From positions 15,107,403 through 15,171,402 of the forward strand of contig NC_040022.1 in NCBI RefSeq assembly GCF_000972845.2: a stretch of 64,000 nucleotides of DNA, in the 5' to 3' direction. The translations under genes were made by a program, and so were the position numbers. Source of the stretch: Larimichthys crocea. Taxonomy: Eukaryota > Chordata > Actinopteri > Sciaenidae. The notes beneath the pieces are model-generated. The model was not told the origin of the DNA and ran no database searches. It saw nothing but the letters and a program-made list of their open reading frames with translations. This document shows positions 57,801-64,000 of the stretch, one piece after another (positions within the stretch are counted from its first letter, which is position 1; each line of letters opens with the position of its first letter).

Positions 57801-60800
57801 ATCATAGCTTCAAGTGAAAAAACAAACAAAAAAAAACTCTGAGTGATACATTATGCAAGCTAAAAATAGGCATATATATTATGCAGATTGTGAGGTGAGG
57901 TCTGTGACGCCATTTAGCTCATAATGAGTCAGACTAGAAGTCAACATGAACATGACTAATAGAGGCCACACCTAAAATCATACAAACGGAGCAGTAAAAT
58001 GTGCGTGTTTGCCTTGGCCTGAAGCGTTGACTGAAGCGTTGACTTTGTAGACTGGTACGGTTCATTTAGGAATAACTTCAAGTTCAAGGTCTGTGGTTAA
58101 GTTGTCTGATTTTAAGATTTCATCCTCTAAAAGTGGCAAAGGGTTCAGCTTTATCCTTTTGAATAAATGATCTCTCATCAGTCAGCAACCTTGAGCTGTA
58201 GCGTCCCGGACATTTCAGCTGACAAGGCACTCGCATTGCTCGTACAGTAAGCTCCCCCTGACTGACTCAAGTCGTCATTACGAGTGAGCTCCACACAGGC
58301 TGCTGATTCTCAACACAGTCTGAATGTAGATGAAGGGATGAATGTAAAGTAAAGAGAAAAACAAAAGTTCCATCACTTTCTAACTTAAAAAGATATAATA
58401 TACATTCACATACTCGTCAGTAAAGGTAGTCAGGTCAGTTTTTGTCAGGTGGGGATAAAACCTGAAGCTTCAAAGGAAAAGAAGGGCCCGTCAAGTCATT
58501 GATTTTAAGAGATTATTTACTCAGTCTGAGACAGGACTCTTCAACCCTACAAATGTTCAGAGGCTTAATACATTTTTTTTTTTTTTCAAAGTCATCCCGA
58601 TGCATCCTCTCGAGGTCTTTTGCCTCCAGATTTGTATTTTGATGAGGTTACATAAGGTTTTCTTGATGTGCCTGTTCTCAGCGAGCCTCCCTTTCATTTA
58701 ACACGTCGCGGTTGGGGCGAGTTTCCTGTGAGGATCCAGATCCACTTCAAAGACCCCCGCAACAAACGCATTGACATCATCCACCAACTAAAGGTCAGCC
58801 CAGATCGTCGACCACATCACCACTCAACTTGTTTTCCTCCTCAGACTGAGATGCAGTAGTTTTCCATGTGAAGTTTAAACTGATTCTTTTATAGACGTCC
58901 TTTGTTTTTATGATGGCTTCTATACTGCCTCTTGTAAATTGCCAATTAGATACTAATAAACATTTATTATCCTTTAAGTGTTTCATACTTTGACCTACTT
59001 AGCTTATGTATATCTCAAACTGGATCCTATTTTCCCAGGGTTTTCTGTCCAAATGATTCATAAGAGTAACATTATTTTGAAATTGGTCCAGTATTGAGCG
59101 AGAGCACTGCTGTTGTGAAACCGAACAAAAATATAGACAAGCTAACTGATCTAGATAGCGGCAGACAGACTCCTGTGTTTTTGCGACGTAAAATTACAGT
59201 TTTTTTTTACGTCTGGTAAACAGAGTGATATAATGGATGTTTATGTTTAAACAAAAACGACTGATCTGATGTCAAGAGGAATGTCTATCTCTGCTGCTGT
59301 CTGCTATTTCAGTGGCAAAAAGAAGCAGCTTTAGTACATCGACAGTACGCAATTACCCGAAAGGATTACACATTGTAGCCCATTTCGTGGCTGCCAGCTG
59401 CATCGCTCTCTCACGCAATACTGGACCAACTGATAAGCACACTTTGAACACTATATGAGTCAAAACTAGAACTTAATTTAAAAAAATGTAATCATTATTA
59501 TGAACAAGCATCTACAGTTTATTTATAACTATAAATTGAGATCAAAATTCACTACCTCTACTCTCTTACCTGACCTTCATAAAAGTCTTTATTTTGACCT
59601 CTCTTTCCTTTTCCTACAGCTGGACAGGACGTACACTGGGCTGCAGACACTTGGGGCAGAAACTGTAAGTTATAAATGTTCACTTTGTTTCCTGCTCTAA
59701 CCCTTTTTTCTCAGAACTTTACTCTGACAATGAGCTATATTTGTTCCAGGTGGTTGATGTGGAGCTCCATAGGAACTCTCTTGGGGAGGACTACATCCCC
59801 CAGCCTTTTCCCTCCAAGGTCACTCACAGAGCAGCAAGCCCCATGTTGGCCGCCTCCCTGCCTCAAAGTTATGGACGCTCCAGTTCCCCCATCTTACATG
59901 ATCCCAGTGTAGACAAAGGTACACACACACAGACACACACACACATGTTTATTCTTTTGAATAATATCACTTCACACTGTAGATTTTTTTTCCCCACATT
60001 ATCTCTTGAATCTTGTACTGGATGCGTATTTTTACATCTGTAACTCTCAACTGAAATACACTCGCCTCGTTTCCTTCTAGGTTTCGTCAAAGCAGAGATG
60101 GGTAGGTCTGCAGGTGGCCATAGCTCCGGCCTCACCACTGGTGAACGCACACCAACCCGACCGAAAGTCAGTGACAGGATCACTCTGGGTTCCCATGGCA
60201 ACTCCGCCTTCCAGCCCATCACAGCAAGCTGTAAGATTGTCCCACAAGGAGGTCAGCCGCCCAGCCCCGCCGAGTCTCCTGGGAAGTCGTTCCAACCAAT
60301 CACCATGAGCTGTAAAATAGTTTCAGGTAAATGTCTCCACCCAGTGGCCATTTCAGAGTTTCTGAAGAATTTCTGAAGGGTTTCTTCATCAATAATACAG
60401 TTTGTGACAAATTTGTCACTCAAATGTCAAATTTCCCTTTCATCTGATCATTTTGTTAAGCAGCCCGCTTTAAAACTCTTGATTTTATGTTGGTAAAATA
60501 TGCAAACACCAAGAAGTACTAACAGCAGCTTTATTAAACTTTGGCAGAGTTCTAATATACACTATTGTTCTGTCCCAGGTATTTTGCACACTTTGTTCTT
60601 TGCCATCGGCACTTGGTGTAATTATTCAAAATGTAGCCATTGTTGGAAATGTGCTGTACTGCCCAGGAGGGAGCAAGACTCATGAGTTCAAGCACATATT
60701 TGCTGTTCAGTGCAAAAATCTTAAGAATAGTTTGTGCAGAAATTTTAAAGATGTCCACCTCATCTGAGTTCTCTACATCTGCATCCTGGATAACTTTCTT

Positions 60801-61576
60801 TGGGAAAAATGTCTACAATTTGTATTAATGTCTACTTGACAAGCAGTGATGTGAATTATATCCCTGATAGGCTCGTGACATAAAGGCCACCAACAGAGGA
60901 AATATAATTTTAAGTTCATATACCAGATAGCATTTTTCTCCTACTCAGATTTCAGAGCAGGCGTATGATTTCATGCGGTTGTACAAATTGTTTCACTCAA
61001 TCCTTAACTGAGGTTCCATTAAAAGTCAGATTAAGCATGAAGTTTCCCAAAGAATTAACATATTTAAATAATAATTTTGAACTGCAGATGATGAAACAAG
61101 TGCAAGTCCAGCTGCCTGACACTCGCCATAGGTGCTACCATAGAGAGCAAAATTTTGTGTGACATCAGGACAGTTATTCATCTAATCGCCCGTGCACTTT
61201 CTCCACAACAGGGTCTCCCATCTCCACCCCGAGCCACTCCCCGCTGCCTCGCACGCCCACCACCTCCACCCCTGTCCACAGCAAGCAGAGCTCTTCGTCA
61301 GTGCTCAACAACCCTTATATCATTGTTGACAAGCCAAGCCAGGTGATCGGCATGGCTTCCTCATCTGCCGCCTCCACAGGTACACATCTCCTACTCTGTG
61401 TCAAAGTGCTGCTCGAAATCGGAAGTGGGCCGGCAACAAAATCGAGAAACAGCGTCTGAGCCGCCCACATAGGATATAAAAACGACTGTGAGGATTGTTC
61501 TCTATAGCGGAACAGACGATGAACAATCCCCTCTAGACTCTTTATTTTTCTCTATTTTGGTACTTTTTTCTTGTGC

Positions 61577-61611
<35 letters not shown>

Positions 61612-61835
61612 CCTCCTTGTACTTTCTCATCTAGCTCTTTGTACTCCCTCCCTTCTGTTTTTTTTCCCTCTGTGTCTCTCTGCCCCTGTCTTCTCCTTTG
61701 TCCTGGTTTTGCACTCATAAAGTATGACGTGTCGTGAGCCAGCAGGATCGTTGCTGGATGAGAGGTTGCCATGGTGACTGAGCTGCTGTGTTTCATTGCC
61801 ACATTAGGAGGATGAGACTTCATGCTCAAGTTGTG

Positions 61836-61906
<71 letters not shown>

Positions 61907-63903
61907 TTCCCCCTAAACAAGGTCTATGTGGAAAGTTGATAGTCCAGTGTCAGGCGAAGCAAGTGTGTACTTCATGTGTGCGTCACCCCATCATAGAGCA
62001 CAGTCGCCTTTCATCATCAAGGCTGTTGTATTGACTTCCTCACATCAGCAGCGACTGTTCATATTCCTCTCAGGGGCTCTTTCCTCTAGAGTGTTCACTC
62101 TCACTCATCCACTCAGCCACTCCCACACTTCCTCCACAAATGTACAGCACAGCCAGATCTGGCAGCAGTGCTGGAGTGCTATTAAGTGATGTTTTATCAA
62201 GCTGGATGAGGTTGATGTGGGTGTTGTGTGATTCACCGCTCCCAGATGAAACAAATTTTAATGCAGTAGCTAAGGAACAAAACTTTAGCAGTGCTTGGCT
62301 CTGTGAATAAACGCAACAGCCAAAACTCTTCAGCTTCAGCACCCACGCCAGTTACCCTGGCATGAAACTGTCACCTTGCACCATAATGGCCTTGATGTTT
62401 GTGGAAAAGGATGGCAGGAACTGCAATGAGTCATCTTCTCCGTGATTTATTGTGGGCTTTTTTGTAAATTACTCCACAGGAAGCCCCTCTGCCAAACAGT
62501 CTGCTGCTCAAGGTGCCCGCTCACCAGCCCCTAAAGTTCACACTGGCACCTTCCTCTCCTCAGGGGTGAAGGTGAGTTGGAAGAGTCTTAACGGTGTCAC
62601 CCTTTTTACCATGAAATCTTACGAGCAATCTCTTTCTACTGATCTGTTCCTACAATTGTAAAGTTAGTCTGTCCCTGTAGTATCTGTATCTTTAACAAAG
62701 CAGGGTGGTATTAATAGTAGGCCAGGGTGCTATCTTCAGCAGATGTGAGTGCCTTGGCAAGCTATTTAAATGGGACATCACTCTAAAGAGGGTAGGGGGT
62801 GCAGGGAGCTTTGCAGAGACAAAATTACATGGTTTCTTTTTCACTCAGTGTCAATAACCCACTGTAAAATCCTCCCACTCCCACGTGCTCATCATAGCAC
62901 AATTCTCTATAAAGAATAAAATGTTAATTATCTTATAATTTCTTTTTCATGACAGTGGTACTCTCATTGGCTCATATATACAGTTGTAGGCTGCTGGCAT
63001 CAGCTGTAGTACAAAAGGCCAGGGCGGATGGGGACAGATGGGGAATATAAAAACATCTCCTTGATGAATAAATGATGATGCTTATTTCTGAAAAATCTGT
63101 TTTTGAGCAGCAAATCTCTTTTCACTGCTGTGCTGCCTGTAGCCTGATGTAGGGGGTGAAAAAAAAGAGATGAACATGGTCAGAATGCATCACGTTAATG
63201 ACTAAATTATGTCTTTTTTTTTTAATTAGAAAGTCAAATTTCCAGCAATAGTAACAGCTGCAATATTTACAACCTGTTGTGCTTTCGAGGCAGCATGGCC
63301 CTTCTGGTAAAGCCGTTCTCTCCATGTGCACTTGCTTCACGTGCAGGTTATTATCAAGCAGGAGCCTGGGGAAGTTTCAACACAGCAGCAGCAGCAGATG
63401 GTTTCCACAGTAACCAGCCAGCAGCAACCTGCCGCTACAGCAGCACACCAGTTTGTCGCAGTGAAGGGAGGTCACATGATCTCCATGTCGGCACAGAAAC
63501 AGGCAGGAGGGGCCACAGGGGCCACAAGTGGCAAGGTCAGTCTCTCATGCATATGCCCACACACCGTTTGACAGAAAAACATCAGTAATTTTCATGTCGA
63601 CAGTGATGATACTCTTATGTGCTGGCAAAAGTTAGTTTTCTCAAAATGACATTAACCGCCTGTCTCATTTCTAGATGTTGGGCATCCCTGTTAGCTCGAC
63701 GCTCCAGTCTGCAGTCAAACAGGTGGCTATCAGCAGTGGACAGATTCTGGTTGCCAAGGGCAACCCCTCTGTCTCCAAGGTGATGGGCGGGAAGCAGGTT
63801 TTGGCTCAGGGAGTCGCTAAAGCCATTGTCAGCGGAGCCAGCGGCATCTCCGGTCAGCAGGCTACTGTCAAGGCAGCTGGCGGTTCAAGTGGCAAGAGTG
63901 GAG
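54852..63903 (+). CDS. yeats2: YEATS domain-containing protein 2 (ATAC complex subunit), 3' part beyond window
   Basis: Coding exons: 54852-54951, 55052-55149, 55291-55383, 55480-55771, 55875-55959, 57171-57332, 58682-58793, 59620-59664, 59750-59918, 60081-60326, 61212-61379, 62480-62571, 63347-63535, 63675-63903. They give 693 residues of a protein of about 1400. YEATS2 is the scaffold of the nuclear ATAC histone acetyltransferase complex and reads acetylated or crotonylated H3K27. Features: start [17 protein letters not shown]; coiled coil about 35-85 ([19 protein letters not shown]); [24 protein letters not shown] domain about 208-345. Tyr268 and Trp288, matching the acyl-lysine sandwich Tyr262/Trp282 of human, are intact ([16 protein letters not shown]). 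Low-complexity Ser/Pro/Gln sequence follows, with two SFQPIT/AFQPIT-type CKIV repeats. The last donor at 63904 is inferred; reading on gives a stop at 63921. Confidence 0.95.
55384..55479 (+). other. yeats2: Short stop-free in-frame intron of yeats2
   Basis: 96 nt between GAG|GTAAAT and TTCTGTGTCCCAG|CAC. It has no stop codon in the gene frame, so retention would add 32 residues. Removing it makes the spacing to LNHPAI exactly that of human YEATS2, which is why I call it an intron. An inner CTCAG at 55405-55409 is too close to the donor (26 nt) to be used. Confidence 0.75.
55960..57170 (+). other. yeats2: yeats2 intron
   Basis: AT-rich, 1.2 kb. Nothing recognisable on either strand. Confidence 0.75.
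57333..58681 (+). other. yeats2: yeats2 intron within the YEATS domain
   Basis: AT-rich, 1.35 kb, with T-runs near 58576-58588. No exon or named repeat seen. Confidence 0.75.
58794..59619 (+). other. yeats2: yeats2 intron
   Basis: AT-rich with nothing recognisable. The intron at 59919-60080 carries a short CA run (59921-59945). Confidence 0.75.
60327..61211 (+). other. yeats2: yeats2 intron
   Basis: AT-rich with no recognisable content. Confidence 0.75.
61380..62479 (+). other. yeats2: yeats2 intron with pyrimidine tract and GT microsatellite
   Basis: A long T/C-rich strand (about 61545-61700) includes a 25-nt T-run near 61584-61608. A GT microsatellite follows at 61840-61906. The rest has no recognisable content. 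Confidence 0.75.
61840..61906. repeat. (GT)n microsatellite
   Basis: About 33 uninterrupted GT units. Confidence 0.95.
62572..63346 (+). other. yeats2: yeats2 intron
   Basis: AT-rich with nothing recognisable. Confidence 0.75.
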
Positions 63904-64000
63904 GTCAGAGTTCACACACATAATGCACGGGGTCATGTGACACCACAGCACAAGTCAGTGTACAGTTGCTATGATAAAACATTCAATGTGATATGCACGT

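Noticed and set aside
63904..63923. yeats2 ending at the in-frame stop near 63921
   Set aside because: The protein would lack half the family length. A GT donor at 63904 keeps phase, so the gene most likely continues beyond the window.

Overview
This is a vertebrate, almost certainly teleost (percomorph-like), nuclear genomic window. All genes are intron-split with GT-AG junctions. The encoded proteins align closely to vertebrate families, and the repeats are fish types: tRNA-derived SINEs, a Sleeping Beauty-like Tc1 element, a LINE 3' end and long CA/GT microsatellites. Exon boundaries were read by hand. In every multi-exon gene the reading phase closes across all junctions, which is the main support for the models. 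Identities rest on remembered family sequences, not on a search.

Six genes all lie on the + strand. (1) 79-13258: the 3' two thirds of a Kv-channel beta subunit gene, closest to kcnab1; the 5' part is off the window. (2) 15330-25022: complete pask (PAS-domain kinase; 20 coding exons, 1263 aa). (3) 26117-28465: complete mterf4 (mitochondrial rRNA/ribosome assembly factor; 4 exons, 342 aa). (4) 29797-30756: gpr148, an orphan GPCR with one coding exon. (5) 34796-47577: complete klhl24 (7 coding exons, exactly 600 aa), with a 2.6 kb 3' UTR. (6) 54852-63903 onward: the first half of yeats2 (14 coding exons seen), continuing past the window. The genes are not an operon or pathway. The order joins blocks that in human lie on 2q (PASK-MTERF4, GPR148) and 3q (KCNAB1, KLHL24-YEATS2).

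The klhl24-yeats2 gap (about 50.2-54.5 kb) is the accessory region. A broken Tc1/mariner copy sits inside a minus-strand LINE 3' end. Beside it is a minus-strand U1 snRNA pseudogene fused directly to the tRNA-like head of a SINE. Other repeats lie in introns: SINEs near 0.5, 5.4 and 19.2 kb, further repeats near 9.9 and 44.7 kb, and microsatellites.

I found no convincing new biological system. The observations most worth a second look are the U1-SINE chimera, a 96-bp stop-free in-frame intron in the yeats2 exon 3-4 region, loss of the KLHL24 Met29 position, an activation-loop Thr-to-Asn change in PASK, possible frame-shifting splice alternatives in kcnab1 and pask, and several perfect inverted repeats.
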